A stretch of 64,000 nucleotides of DNA from positions 65,758,618 to 65,822,617 of the forward strand of contig CM049317.1 in the NCBI GenBank assembly GCA_026874595.1, read 5' to 3'. The notes beneath the pieces are model-generated. The model made no database searches. It worked only from the letters and a program-made list of their open reading frames with translations, and was not told the origin of the DNA. A program made the position numbers and the translations under genes. Shown piece by piece: positions 35,073 through 49,185 of the stretch. The first letter of the stretch is position 1. Every line of letters begins with the position of its first letter. This DNA is from Sipunculus nudus (lineage: Eukaryota > Annelida > Sipuncula > Golfingiida > Sipunculidae).

Positions 35073-35279
35073 CAGAAGCGGATCCGGGGGGGGGGGGTTC
35101 CAGGGGGTCCGGACCCCCCCCCCCCTTTTTCACCCCAAGCAACCTTTTTTAAGGGGTTTTAGACGTAATTTTGCGGCTTGGACCCCCCCTTTTCCAGACC
35201 TGATGACCTTTTTTTTAGGATTTTCATTAGTCCTCCTGGGTTGGACCCCTCCTTTTCCTAAATCCTGGATCCGCCCCTG
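35073..35279. mobile_element. CAG...CTG short inverted-repeat element, copy 3 (inverted)
   Basis: Reverse orientation of the family: CAGAAGCGGATCCGG at the left, CCTGGATCCGCCCCTG at the right, exact 5-bp target duplication ACTTC on both sides (35068-35072 and 35280-35284). Confidence 0.8.
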
Positions 35280-36076
35280 ACTTCACTAATTTTAGAGGCA
35301 GTTCATAACCACCTATTGTCACGTAGACCTGCAGCGAATGGAATACTAGTTTGTAAGCTCAACGCTGTCATGTTATACGTATGGACACTAATCTTCTGAT
35401 TGTGCATGACACTGCACATTAAAATCAGAGATACCAAAAACTGTTAATGTCAAACTCTGCCATTTTTATATAGGGTCGACCTGAAACGCTGCTATTAAAG
35501 GAATTAGGCCAGTTATAATATTATCTAATTAATGTCGCTCTTAGTACTCTACGTCTAATTATTTTTATTAACATGTGCATGTGTATGGTGAATTAGATGC
35601 ATGTTTGCGGCAATCAATTCTAAAGGGGGGAATGCCTTTTCCGGCAGTCAGTTGATAAGTCAGAAAAAAGGTATAATATCAATGTGTTTTATGTTAAAAC
35701 GTGTTTTCACCCCTATGTCAGCAAGAAGAGAACAGCACGGAAACCATTTACACGTATACTCAATTTGCTGAATGCTAGCTAGCAAAACAGCTTAAGTAAG
35801 CTGCCAAACGTTTATACTTTTTCGAAAAAGTTTACATGAAAACCAAGACTTACGTTGTAGCAGTCCTACAAGTAATTTTTTTAAGGAATAGTCATGAGAA
35901 GCCCATAGGATGTGTTCACTATATAATAAAAATAATAAAATGGTTTCCATCGTCAAGAGTGGCTGTAGTTCCTTCCTCTGCCACCGGAGGTCACTACCTG
36001 CATCCGTTGAATTTCTGATTCCCTGAGCCCATCTTCATTGCGTTTTAGCGTAATTAACCTTGGTGCTTCTTTTTAT

Positions 36077-36209
36077 AGATTGGATAGAGAGATAGATAGA
36101 GAGATAGATAGAAAGATAGATAGATGACAATAGATAAGAACATTTTAGGAAGAGATGGGTTTTAAGGCAAAATACTATGAATTAATACACACACACACAC
36201 ACACACACC

Positions 36210-36255
<46 letters not shown>
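36077..36255. repeat. Compound microsatellite (GATA)n, (AC)n, (AT)n
   Basis: Three adjoining simple repeats: GATAGATAGA-type to 36124, AC to 36208, AT from 36213. Confidence 0.9.
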
Positions 36256-36259
<4 letters not shown>

Positions 36260-38299
36260 AACGGTATCTCAATATATTAGATATATTTTCTACTGCAGAA
36301 ATATATTTTATCTTATTATGACTTTTAAATTGTAGTCTACATTTTTAGATATATCGATCATTTACACGACCCACGGATGTCTAACTTTTTCGTCTGTTTT
36401 ATTTTATTTGTTGTTTTAATTAATCTGGAAATTCCATTAACACATATTTACGGTAATAAAACGGGAGTTGTCATGTGCCTGCTCAAAGGAAGCTAATGTA
36501 AAAGTTCATCTTTATTTTTCATAAAATGAAAATATTTTCCCCGGCATTGTTTAAGTTACGTAAAAGATACAAACTTGAGGCTTTTACGCTAATTAAGTCA
36601 TGGTTTATTAAAACAAACGTATCAAATGTAATTTGGAACATTCATAGGGTTTTTAAACTCATCATGACTCATCAAACCATTGTTATTTTCATAAACCATA
36701 TCAAACATGTGTATAGTTGTAATATGTATGAGGTTTCATATATAAAGGTGTGTTTCCATGTGCGCGTATATGCGTGGACTGGCAGACTAATATATTTGTA
36801 CATATTCGCGCACATGGAATCACTCCCTGACTGAGTGAATCGAGCGATGATGGGGATATGCTATTGGGTGTTCGATCTTTGAAATTATATCTTGGTGAAA
36901 AAACACTTATTAGTTGCAAACCTGCCACCTCTGACTGTTACTGGGACCAAAGATCAGTTTATGAAAATCATCCAAATTGGCGATCTCTAGTGCAAATATC
37001 GGTATACAGAGTTTAGCGATAATGGGATTGGAGCTAAGTTCAAGGTCAAAATTAAATATCAAGTACACATCTATCGCTTACGACAATAACTGTGCCCAAA
37101 AAATTTTTTTGTCTGAAAATCAGCCATGCAAATTGAAGATCCAGATCAGAAACGGACAGAAGAAAAAAAATAACAACAGAAAAAAAAATTGTAACTGATA
37201 GTTTTGCACTAAGAAAGTCCATCCAAAACAGTTTTACTAAAATATGGATATAGAGATAAAGTCATAAACCTGTATAAACCTCCTCCCCTTTGGGAAGAGG
37301 CTAAATGATGAATATATAAATAATGTAATACAATTTTTTACATCTGCAAAGAATATATTATTTGACCGACCTGAGGAGAAAAGATGAATGCAGCTTATCG
37401 GCCAAAGGGCCATCTCGGACGATGGCGCATGCAGAACATATATACACCCAAATCTCATATTCGAAGCTGAACACAGTTTATACAAATGGAGTTACCAACA
37501 GCGTTTAATTTATTACTATGTTTGCCAATCTTTCGCTGGATAGGAACTAGCTTTGTTGAACATTCCATGATTGCATATAATAAAATTCAACAAAAGAAGT
37601 TAAGTTTGGAGTTAAGAGAAACTATCAGTGAATGACGTCATCCACAAAAAGCCTCAAGGCAGATGCGTTTATTGACTTTGGCAAGCTTGAAGCATGACTA
37701 GCAAATTGTATGTGACACTTAAGTATTCACTAAATGAGCTTCGGTTAGGAGAATGAAACCCACAATGTCAGTGTGTATAACGCAGAAGTGGGAAATTGTG
37801 TAGGACTTTTATATTGTCCACGTGAGATAAACCTGATATATTGTATTAGCCGTGATACACAGTTTTCTGCCCTGGTGACCAAATGGCTCATAACATAAAC
37901 CAGGACATTGCGCACAGATATACTCGGGAATGTATTTGTATTGTCTGATGCAATTATGGGCAGGTATAGCTGAATCATTAAAACATATAATTCAAACACT
38001 TATATGGACAGCATATCATTGTTTTAACTTAAATCTAATTATAAATATTTAGAGTGTACATAATTGTGTTTAATTCTTAACTTATATTTATATATACATG
38101 GATATTTGATCCTTTAAGAGATATAAAAAATATCGTCATCATCAAAATCTTCATTTTAATTTCCCGTCCAAATTGCTGACTGCGTGGATCACATATGATT
38201 TATATACAATGTAATTATACATCATAAGTTGGAATATAATCCAGCGGTAATTTTACAAATACATGAAAAACTAATACTATATATATCCATTTATTACTG

Positions 38300-38300
<1 letters not shown>

Positions 38301-38345
<45 letters not shown>

Positions 38346-38467
38346 TAATAATAATAATAATTAACTAATGATGATAACAGTAATAATAATAATATTATGA
38401 ATAAAAGATAATAATAATAAATAATAATAACTTATGATGATTACAATAAAAATAATAATAATAAATA
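38301..38467. repeat. (AAT)n microsatellite, imperfect
   Basis: TAATAATAA repeats broken by short AT-rich spacers. Confidence 0.9.
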
Positions 38468-40189
38468 AAGAGAACTACATCTTGGTTTGGTGTTACGAAG
38501 AGAACGGAAATAATCCAATATTTTACGTTTAAATATCGTACATATATCCATCCTTGAGTCGAAATGTAATCAGGTATCCATTTCCAGTATTACTCTATTA
38601 GTATAGAAAACATGTAAAGTAAGACATTCATATGTATATAAGAATAAATTATAAACACTTTTTTGTAAAATCTTTTAAATGGTTTATTATATTTTCAAAT
38701 ACTGACCGAAGGTGCGTTATTTTGTGATGTATGCTTACTATCTAATTCCCTGTTGCATTAATTGCCCCAATTTCTCGAATCAAATCGTCCTGTAAATTAA
38801 ATTAAGCCTGCTTGAAATCGTGAAGGTATTATATTCTTGAAGTACAGTACTGTATACATTTCATGTCGCTCTCAATTCAGTACATGGTGCATCTAATCCG
38901 CCTCAGTTCAAACGTTTGTCATTAGCCTATCATTAGCGGAGCAGGACTCCTGGTACTCATTTCTTTGTGACAAACAACCGTTAATTAAGTTCATAAACAA
39001 GCTGTGATTAATATACTGGTCAACATCCGACACCGAATACCCCTTTGTGAGATCAGGCCTACCGGGAATTAGGTCTGACAAACGTTATCACACCTTGTCA
39101 GTAATCAACACCTAGTGCGCATGCGCGCTGTTTGGCAGACGACAGCTGGGCGCCGGTGGCTGATTTGCATACCGAACGGTCTTCAGTAAGCGTGAGATAC
39201 ATGCCAGAGCGCCCGCTCAGGAGGCGAACACTGGGGAACGTCAAAACTCTCAGGCCTGTTGTCAGGAGCATTTATCATAGACAACGAGCTCGGATAAACT
39301 TCACAGATTAGGCCTACTTGTATACGAACAGTACAAGTGTTGCTTCCCAGGATAACAGAGAACGCAGTACTGTAACTTATTGTCATCTAGAACGGCCCTT
39401 TCTTCTATCACACCTCACGGAGTACAAAGGAGAATAAACAAATAAGCCGCATTTTCCAAGGTTTCTGAGGTAATTATAGGAGGTAAAAGGTTTAATCAAG
39501 GGAGAGTTTATCGAACTGAAAACAACTGACTATTTGCAAAAATTACTGAACATTTCTGAAATATTGCAGCTTTATTTTCTCAGCTGATTTTAAATCAACG
39601 GACCTTACAAGGAATGAGCTGAGGGTGGAAATTCAAGTTACAAGGTTCAAACTGTAATTTTTGTATTTTACGCAGATATTTGTATATGACATAAAAGTAG
39701 TTCGTAGGATTTGATGTTTTGGTCGCACTTTAACCAATTGTGGATAAGCAAGAGTGCAGAAAAGAAACTGTAACGTATTCATGACAACCTGTGTAAATAA
39801 ACACCGCAAAAACACAGTAATCGGTTTTATGCTAGATAACGGAGCGCAACGCAAGTGTTTGAAGAAGCGGGGTTTATCTTGTATCTGGTCGGGAGAGAGC
39901 TGTGCAATGGAAGACTTCCTGAGAAATTAACCAGGCATCCTTTATACGTTTTAATTTTAACATCTTTACTGTATAGCTATCTAAATTTGCTGGCAGTCTT
40001 TGGACGGTTGTTATGTAGAAGTTGAAGAGACAATTGCCGAAACGTTAATCAACTTCTGTGTACGTTTATTTAATGAATGAACTGATTGCCTCAGTCTTCT
40101 TAAGTCGACTCGGTCAGTTGCGTTAAATGTTACGACTCAATTGTACGGGAAATATATGCGACTGATTCTCCAAAACAACACACATCAAG

Positions 40190-40271
40190 ATGACGTCAGG
40201 AGAAAGATTAAGCCTGCCGACTATAGTTATTACGTCACTGATACTACTAGACCACATTGAGGGATCAATCA
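40190..40271 (+). CDS. Gene B first exon: signal peptide
   Basis: ATG at 40190 encodes MTSGERLSLPTIVITSLILL followed by DHIEGSI, then a strong donor GTAAGTG after one base of the next codon (phase 1). The hydrophobic stretch LPTIVITSLILL preceded by a basic residue, with a small-residue IEG site, is a plausible secretion signal. The next same-strand module exon (51862) starts with two bases TC, giving isoleucine at the junction. The 11.6-kb first intron is long, but the phase agreement and absence of other candidates support the link. TGACGTCA, a CRE-like palindrome, overlaps the start codon. Confidence 0.6.
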
Positions 40272-42697
40272 GTAAGTGTTTTTTTTTTTTAATTTTCTCA
40301 TTGATTTATGATTATCATTCTAATTCATTAATATCTAATGTAGAGCAGCGATAATTTGTATTTTAACTTAAATTTAGTAACTCCAAACAAGAGGAGACGC
40401 ATTAAAAAAAAATAAATACGGGTTTAATTTATAAGTTAAATATCAGAAGGACCGGTACGTTTTTACACAGCCCATAGACGGTTTTTGCATTGAATTTTTG
40501 TTTCATGACGTCAGCTTTTTGTTCAATGATGAATATAGACCCAACGCGTACGCCCGTACAGATCGTACAGCCAGATGTTGAATTTACTTTAACGATGCAC
40601 AATTTTAGACTTTTAGATCGCCATGTAACACTTTAACCATTTTATTCTTAGAAATAGAATAAGCTTAATTCTCACACTATGACTACAGGGTTTGTCATAC
40701 ACACCCAATGATTCGTATGCCAGTTACTTCAGGAGCAAGCGGCTAAATAACAGCAGTATCAGGTGAAAAGTTGCTGCGTTAGCTAACGACTTTTATATAG
40801 GCCTATAACATCACAATCTGTTTTACGGATCAAGTCTGTTATTTGTAGTTATTTGTAGAGCTTACTGCATTTCACCAAATTGAAATTTTAATTTTTTTCC
40901 ATGTGGTACACCCCTGTACAAGTCTACGAGTAAAATGTCTAACTTTATATAATGTTAAATAAAGGCGTGTGTTTCGGGGGGGGGGGGGGGGGCAGGGGGG
41001 TGAGTGAGGGAATGTGAACGAGTTTGTGGCATAATAAGTTTGTTTCTCGGACAGACTAGTGAACAGTGAAACAATTTTTCGTGATAACTGAACGCATATT
41101 TTTTTAATTCTTCTCGATGTATAGTGATTTTAAAAGAATTTTCATTTTCTCAGTTGCATATTGTTGATTAAATGTATATTTGAACGTAGGGAACACCTAT
41201 GTATTCAGTTTGCCTATATTGACCCACTACAATGTACCACTGTGTACAATGATTATACAAACTGGATCCGGGTGGGCAGCAAGCATTTCCTTAGATTCTC
41301 TAATGCCGGTTACCATGCCAACCCCATCTCAAAGACCAACATGAATCCCATCAACCCATGCTAAAGTCTTGAAAATCAGTGCATTGATAAGGTTCCTAAA
41401 AGTTCCATTAGATTAAGGACAAGAAAATAAAGGAATCCTCAAATTTGAGATACACTTTTTCCCCGATCGGGTTTAAGCGTTCACAATTTTACATGGTTAC
41501 CCCAAATGTGATACCAGTTAGTACTTTAAACTCTTCGATCTGATTTATAACCAAACAGCTGTTATGATACCATTCAGCTGGCGTGATATATGGGCACCGT
41601 GCGTGGTGTATTGTGGCGCCTGTCGTTGTCTTGAAACTGTGAAGCACATGGACGTTTGCCATGTCGCCCATTAAGAAAATTAAATTATCATTCAGCCTTG
41701 GGTCAGGGGTAAATTGAGGCGTTACTCCACCAGCTTGTACCCCTCTGACCCGTAGCCACAACAAGCTGTGTCCATCAACCCTTCAGCCCTCGTGTCTCCC
41801 CTGCCGCTATTGTGTTTACCGAGATATACAGAATGGGCGGGGTAGGGTCTCCCCGCATTGTCACATAGATCATTTAATTACTTACCAGACAGCCTCCACA
41901 TGAATCAAGTTACTTATATACTGGGCGAAAACAAAACAAGCCTTTGTTCCCATGGCTATTTTTTTCGGACAGGTCTCGCCATACCCCTTTTATCATGTGT
42001 AAATAAAATTCAAACGTTTCATTGATTATATTATACTGATAAGTTTAATTGATATGCTTCATATATTAGAAATGTAGTCTGAGCCCGCATGTGTACCCTC
42101 GCAATGATCCTAGTCAAACTCCAGTGTGTTCAACACAGAAAACGTCTGCCACGGTTCACCACTTCCATGGTAGGATTACATCTATGTCAGCTGTAGAACA
42201 AAGGCGGCCCTAAATACCAGTGAATTTAGCCTTGGCTCTGGGCGGGGATAAATAATTGCAAATTGAAAAGAATATGTTAAGTTCAAAACATATTAAGATG
42301 GTCAATATTACCTCGGAGAATAAAAGGAATATTCCTTGGATGTCACACTAACCCTCCACAAAAAATCAAAATCCATTCGAAAAATTTTGGCAAAAGCTGT
42401 TAAAACCGACTATATCTAACAGGGGGAAATCAGAATACCTCGCCCAATGTCGGAGGCATAATAAACTCGAAGGCCGGTGGAGAAGGAGTTGTTGTTACAT
42501 CAACGCCATAGGTTGTACCAACCGGACAGAGAGCGAGAGTATGCAGGACCCCGGATGTAGGGACTGGGTGCCGGAGTCTGATCTTACGGCCGGTTAAATA
42601 GTTGTGATTTAAGAGGAAGTACCGACTCTTCATGAACCGGGTCTGTTCACACTTTCTATTTGTCAATTAGGCTCAAACAGCTTGCTTCTGAAAAGAT

Positions 42698-42701
<4 letters not shown>

Positions 42702-42747
<46 letters not shown>
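42702..42747. repeat. (CT)n microsatellite
   Basis: Pure CT dinucleotide run. Confidence 0.95.
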
Positions 42748-42750
<3 letters not shown>

Positions 42751-43423
42751 TTCATAGATTTGAGGTCAGGTGTTAAAATTTAATGTACGTAATTTATTTA
42801 ACAATCTTCTGTTTATGACATAATTAAAGTACTATACGTAGAAAACACAGTTTCGGCCCACAGCTCCACCAAAACCTAAACTGTTATATTTGCAAAATTA
42901 ATGTGATCATCACATGAACATTATTTTCTATAAGACTTAATAAATTAGCAGGGTTGGCCTTAAATGCCATTAATACCATTACTGATGTACTACAGTGAGT
43001 CCACAGGTGTATCAGAAAAAAATCCTGATATTTATAATGAATTTGTTCATATGTTATGGGCATATGGGTGCCATATATTCTCTAATAGTAACAGAACCCT
43101 CCGATATATGTCAGCTCAAATTTAAACATCACTAAACACAAATGATTTATCGTTCCAATTTGGACCCGTAGCATTTCATTATTTTAATAAAAAGTCAAAT
43201 ACTTTTTTAATCTATTTTAACAGAATAGTATACATATATCTTGTATGTGATAATTTTAAGATGATTTAAGACCGTCTGAACCATATAACAAGAGGTAAAT
43301 AATATTATTAAGCCTATTTGAATTTCAGGTTATTATGTAGGGTCCTTGGAGCAATATAGAAAGAATAACCTGTGTTTATAAGAAATATAACATAATCTTT
43401 GCATTTTGAAATTTCCCTGTTTT

Positions 43424-43429
<6 letters not shown>

Positions 43430-43491
<62 letters not shown>
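43430..43491. repeat. (AT)n-(AG)n compound microsatellite
   Basis: AT run to about 43460, then AG run. Just beyond it, the minus strand carries GGTTCGATTCC (43509 to 43499), a B-box-like motif, suggesting a decayed tRNA-related repeat. Confidence 0.9.
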
Positions 43492-43493
<2 letters not shown>

Positions 43494-46136
43494 AGTCGGG
43501 AATCGAACCATGTACCTCCAGCATGTACATGTACCATGTACAAATCAGAACCTATTTGCTACGTCCACTACTATATCATATCCCTTATAAACTAATCTTA
43601 CTTATTAATAAACAGCAGGGTATGTGAAGCCCTGTAGCACTTCTAACCTATGACGGTACGTTCCCGATACTTCCCATTTCTTTGTCTTATCGGACCCCGC
43701 TAGGAAGGCACAGGGCTGCATTGAGAGTATCCTTCTTATCAGAGTGTTAGCACTTTACCCTGCGGTTCGGGTACATAGGGGCATACATTGGGTGTATGCA
43801 ACTCAAAGACCCGGCATAGATACCGATTCTTACACATTTGAATAGTCTGTGTTTGTGGCCATAGTACCTACGCCAACGAAACTGGCAGAGGCTATGCGTT
43901 TACCCATGTTCAAGTCTGTCAGTTTTTCTGTATATTATATATGTACAATATACAATATTATGTCTTAAATTATACGATAATGTATATTGAATAATAATAT
44001 AAACGAATAAACGAGCATAAACTGTATATAGACGGACTGGTGTTGACTGTGTGTGTGTGTGTGAGTGGACAGCCTACCCTGGCCAGCTTGGGCGGAACAC
44101 CGCTATCTTCAACTGTGGTGCTGACAGTCCACTTCAAGACTATTTGTGATTCCCGGAGGGCGGGTCGTAGTTTACATTCTTACCAATACGTGCCCCATTA
44201 ATTGAGTGTAAAGCTCTGGATATAAGTTCACCTTGCAACGCTGAACATTTTTACTTATTTATATCATACTACTCGAAACTGTAGAGAACAATGACGTAAC
44301 TATCAACAGTCTGTGTAAAAACACGACTCGAGGAGTATCGGTGTAGATTTTATTAGGTGCTAGTCAGGGGTTTTATATATTTAATCCCCCTCGTTCAAGT
44401 TATCGTCAAAATACAGTGTTAATGACATAGGCAGGTCCAGCTGCTGAATTTAAAGGGAAGGAGAAGTTATGACGTGACAAAGAATAAGAATAAATAAAGC
44501 CAAGCAAAACTAATATTAAACAATCTGCTAAACACTGCATGGAAGATGGCGTCTGATATATTGGGGCATTAAAATATCTTTTGATGAAGTTGACTATATA
44601 ATGTTACAGGCTTCAGCTACGGTCCTACGACTGTTTTGCCTTCAATCATTTCAAACATCTATTTGTCATTAAATCACATAGAAAACATGCCCTCCACCAA
44701 ACGAGTCGATTATTCCATGGCCCATAACTCGCCCTCCCGCAAACGTTTATCTTATTCATCAAAACACCAAAATCATTTCGAAATGTTGTGCAGACAAACT
44801 TTCTTAGGGAAAATTATTGGTGAACACGTACCCTCATTATGAACCGATTAATTGCATATTAATAAGTCCTATTGATGATGATCGTAGGGTCTGTGATTTT
44901 GCACATCACTCCGCGAACATAAACGTATCATATCTGAATTCATCATTATGCGTACAACCAGCAGTTTACTATACAATCCTTATTTCTGCTAGGCGTTGGT
45001 AGGTGGCGCTGGTCAAGCCGTCTTGTAGCCTCATATCAGACGCGGGTTTCCTGTGGCCACGCTGAGCATGTTGTAGCCATGCATCCAATAATTAATTCAT
45101 GAACTTAGTGAAATTCAAAATATGATATAACACAAGAAATAATCGAAGGTAACAAATAGTACTATTTTCCGGGGTAAGTGTGTGTGTGTTTGGGGGGGTT
45201 GAGTCACAGAGCACATGATATTTAAAAAAAAAGTGTAATTAGATTTGCATACGATTGAACAAAGCATATATTTGATTTCTTTATGGACGTCAAGGCTTTT
45301 GCTGGATGAAGGGGCACTCCACCGGGCCTCGGGACTATTGCTTATCGACACAACTCCTCTTCTTACTTTAACAGGCAGGAGAACCATGCTGTTGTTTTTA
45401 TAACATAGCTAACTGATCCGACCAGCAGATCTGGGAAAGGCTCTTAATAGCCCGACTCTGTCTTACGCACGATTATCTTGTACGTAAAGACATTGGTTGT
45501 TTGTTTATCTTTTCCAGGGTTCATCTTGAATACAGAGGTCGAGCCCTTGGTCATGTTTCAGGTACCGCAAACGGACCACATAATCGCTCTGTATATATGG
45601 GTAACAGAGATCCAGCACAAGGCCGCCATACGGCGCGCGGGTTATACATGAGGGCCGATAGATTAGTTATAGTATTGTGGTAGTTCAAAATACTGAAGTA
45701 CTTTCGTAGGGGTTTGAAGTATGTATGCCATATCAAGTTTCACGGTTTTCCTCTTCTTTTCATCATTTTTCCTTCTTTGCCCGTGTTTGCGTTGGATCTC
45801 GTAAGCGTCTGATTTGCTAGACTAACTTTGGTCAGAGTCAGCGACACAGGTGATAGATCTGGACCTTTATTTTGGAACTTACCAATTCGAGTGACCGCTC
45901 AGCAGTTGTAGATCCCTATTAAGACATGTTGGGTTTGTTTGTTCAAGATCACTGAATCTGTCAAGATTACACGGTTAGCTCGTGCTTTGCGAAATAATAG
46001 TCTGTGTTTTCTTATCCAGATTCAAATGGATCGGTTTCGTTAACGTCATCGAATTAAGACTATATTTCTACTTATGTTTTTCCGCTTTGAACATTTTAAC
46101 TACGAAAGTGTCTGCCTTTCATTTACTATCCAATAG

Positions 46137-46230
46137 ACAGAGAGAGACAGAGAGAGAGGGAGAGATACAGAGAGGGGGGGGGGGGGAGAGACAGATAGGA
46201 CTGAGCGAGAGAGAAGGAGAGAGAGAGAAG
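46137..46230. repeat. AG-rich simple repeat
   Basis: Imperfect GAGA repeats with a G-run at 46176-46185. Confidence 0.9.
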
Positions 46231-47135
46231 AAAAATAAACTGTTTGGCAATATTTTTCATATTGGTTCATGAACATATTTGGTGAAATATTAGAGGCAAT
46301 GTCAACACAGAATTCATTATAATACAATTAAGACAGCCACTACGTATGGTTTAGGTATCTCACAATGGTATATACAGTGTTTATAAATCACAGTATAACA
46401 AAGACTGCTTAATATGGTCGAATCAGCCAGGTGCATTTATTTATATATACTAACTATACATCTTGCGTCAGACAATATTTTCTTTTGTTTATTCCAGTAG
46501 TTTTCCTTTGCAGTTTAAAACCTAATAAACACACTGCGCGAGTACATTGACCCTTTACCATATGGCCATCATTTCAATGCAAAACGTACATTTTCTTCTA
46601 GTGTATACCCATTGTTAGGGTATCTTACTGTATTAAGTATACACATCTCTGTCCGCCCTTGCCTTAGGCATACAGTCTTTCTTCGACAGATCCAGAGGTC
46701 GTTAGACTAGATATATTACGGTTGAATCACTCCTGTACGTGGCTGAATTATCCGACTGGAAGGGCCGGTTGCACGCATATTCCGGCCTTTCCTCCGGGTA
46801 TTACAGATAGTGAACGCTTACGGCTTTTGGTGTACATAGCTGTTGAAGTATTTAGAATGTAAGTGTCTTGCACTAAAGTGTAAGAGAATAAGACTGAACA
46901 AACCTTCAGCACATAGAACTGTTTGAAGGGTCACACACATTCATAGATACAGTTCATATATATGAAATTAAATGGAAAACTGCCACATTGCCTGAGGTTC
47001 CAGACATTATTCATCAAAGAAAATCTTTTGAGATTGAGCAAAACTATCTGATCTGTAAACAGTCGGTTAAATAAACAAATTTAATATAAACACAGATAAG
47101 TGAATTAACATAATAGACCAAGTCTTGTTCGTGGT

Positions 47136-47315
47136 CAGGGGCGGATCCAGGATTTAGGAAAAGGGGGGGTCCAACCCAGGAGGACAAATGAAAATCCCTA
47201 AAAAAAAGGTCATCACGTCTGGAAAAGGGAGGGTCCAGGCCGCAAAATTACGTCTAAACCCCCTTAAAAAAGGTTGCTTCGCGTGAAAAAGGGCCCCCCC
47301 CCGAATCCGCTTCTG
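47136..47315. mobile_element. CAG...CTG short inverted-repeat element, copy 4
   Basis: CAGGGGCGGATCCAGGATTT at the left and GAATCCGCTTCTG at the right. Exact 5-bp target duplication GTGGT (47131-47135 and 47316-47320). Confidence 0.8.
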
Positions 47316-47787
47316 GTGGTATATATATATAGCACACGTATATGTATATTTAAGCCTCGTCTAATTGGCAGAAGTAGAATTCTCCTCTTTTGCAAGAGTC
47401 TTAATCTAAACCAAAGTTTCTTATCATATACGTTAAAGATTATATACGTATATGTGTAGCAACAGTAGCATATGTATAAAGATTGCTTATTCCGTTTCAT
47501 TAAATGCTCTGATTCCGGATTCCCCAGCCCCAGACACATATCCCCTTTGATCATTCTCTGCTACATGTGGCTGTCAACGCCTGCTTTAACCAGATAACCA
47601 CTGTCTATATGTGACCGATGCATTTCTAGGTCACCGTACGCACACGTGTTTCCGGCTGGTCTCGCTTCATGTAACACAGGGCCGCCATGTTCAGCGTCGT
47701 TAATCACATGATCGGCCTGTATATCTCGCGAGGAATGTTACCTATTAAAAGGCCACATGCCTGCTAGGGTCTAATAATCAAGGTCTA

Positions 47788-47959
47788 CAGACGCGGATCC
47801 AGGATTTTTTTGCGGGGGGGGGGGGGGGGACCACTGGTGTCATTGTGTAATATTCCGAGCAATTTACCTATCATGGTTTAAAATTTGGTCTAAAAAAAGT
47901 TGTTGGTTGGGAGCGGGCGGGCGGGGGGGGGGGGGGGGGGGGTCTCTGATCCGAGCCTG
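47788..47959. mobile_element. CAG...CTG short inverted-repeat element, copy 5
   Basis: CAGACGCGGATCCAGGATTT at the left and CTGATCCGAGCCTG at the right. Exact 5-bp target duplication GTCTA (47783-47787 and 47960-47964). The interior is diverged and rich in G-runs. Confidence 0.7.
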
Positions 47960-48043
47960 GTCTATAACATCACTGGGGCGGCTCGCGTTAATCGTGATAT
48001 GTCCAGAAATAAACTTGTTCTCACCAACCCATCCCATTCCATT

Positions 48044-48045
<2 letters not shown>

Positions 48046-48091
<46 letters not shown>
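48046..48091. repeat. (CT)n microsatellite
   Basis: Pure CT run. Confidence 0.95.
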
Positions 48092-48095
<4 letters not shown>

Positions 48096-49185
48096 CATAG
48101 ATATCAAATAAAGGACAAGGCCGCTTGGTAAATATATGCTTAATAAATAATCAGTTATATATTTTTTTAATCTGTAGGTAGTATTATTTTTTTATTTTAA
48201 AGCTTGTAAGACAACGACTGAATGTTATATTAAATGCCATAAGCTAGAATAAGTAGTTTTGATTAAAGCTAAGGCTGCAATATTATGGAATTCAAGTTAT
48301 TTAAGTTATTTAAAGGATTACAATTCAAATAAATATTAACGTGAATAAGATGTCTATTCTTAATAAATAAATTAAGGTAAGTTTTCATCTGTGTTATCCT
48401 GTGAATTGTAAATGTGCACATATTTTCATTGATTTGCTTGTATATGACATATGCAATTTGTTCCAAGTGAAACCCTATTTTAATTGGACTATATACGGAT
48501 GAAAAAAAATACTCCCGAAGAAGATTCAATATATCTTGAAGCACATAATAAGTCAATGTCATTTAACTTATTAGTGGTGTGAGCATTTTTTTAGTCTCGG
48601 ATCAAATATTAGATGTTTACAAAATATCTTTCATATCGTGACTGGTGAATGGCCACATGCAAAGTAAAACTGTCATGGATATTTCCCATTAACTTTTGTA
48701 TGTAACAGTAATTAGATTCCAGAGTTTTTTATCTTTCCTGATAAACGAATAGGCCATCAGTCGTTTTCACCCACTAGTAATAAGGTTCACGCTCAGTTTA
48801 TCAGTGCCAAGACACTGACCACAGTGGACTGTTGTAACATGACCTGGTCACTTCACAGCTTGCTGGATGCCCACTTACTGTTAAACCCCGCGGGGAATGG
48901 TCAGTCCGGAGGTGGTCCGTGTTGTGACTGTCCATCGGCCAACCAGCTGTGATGGAATCGGATGCCGATATGCCCGATTAGTTTATCTTCACGCCAAACA
49001 AGATTAAATGATACGCTTTCATGTAGACCGCAGAACCCCCGAACACCTGCTGAATCCGAGCTAACATTTACCATTAAATAAAGGACCACGGGCTTCCATT
49101 GAAGTCCGATCACAAAATGTATGGGAGGTGTGCTACAATACAGGTGACATTATTGGGACGTTATGTATGTTCTGTTGATATTAAA

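Larger units (their letters stand above)
35280..40189. other. Intergenic upstream of gene B
   Basis: No convincing gene. It contains a GATA-type tract at 36077-36124, an (AC)n tract at 36187-36208 running into (AT)n at 36213-36255, and an imperfect (AAT)n tract at 38301-38467. The last few hundred bases must hold the gene B promoter, but no clear TATA box was chosen. Confidence 0.4.

Noticed and set aside
41489-42666. Two minus-strand frames (41489-41764, 42430-42666) with fairly protein-like composition
   Set aside because: Candidate splice sites give mismatched phases (one exon ends in phase 0, the other would need phase 2), and neither matches a family I recognise.
43499-43570. Minus-strand B-box-like motif with weak A box
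   Set aside because: Box spacing is about 61 bases and the T stem does not pair, so a tRNA gene is not supported.
45518-45561. Possible 44-bp exon between TTTTCCAG and GTACCG
   Set aside because: The length is not a multiple of three, so it would break the phase-1 pattern of gene B.
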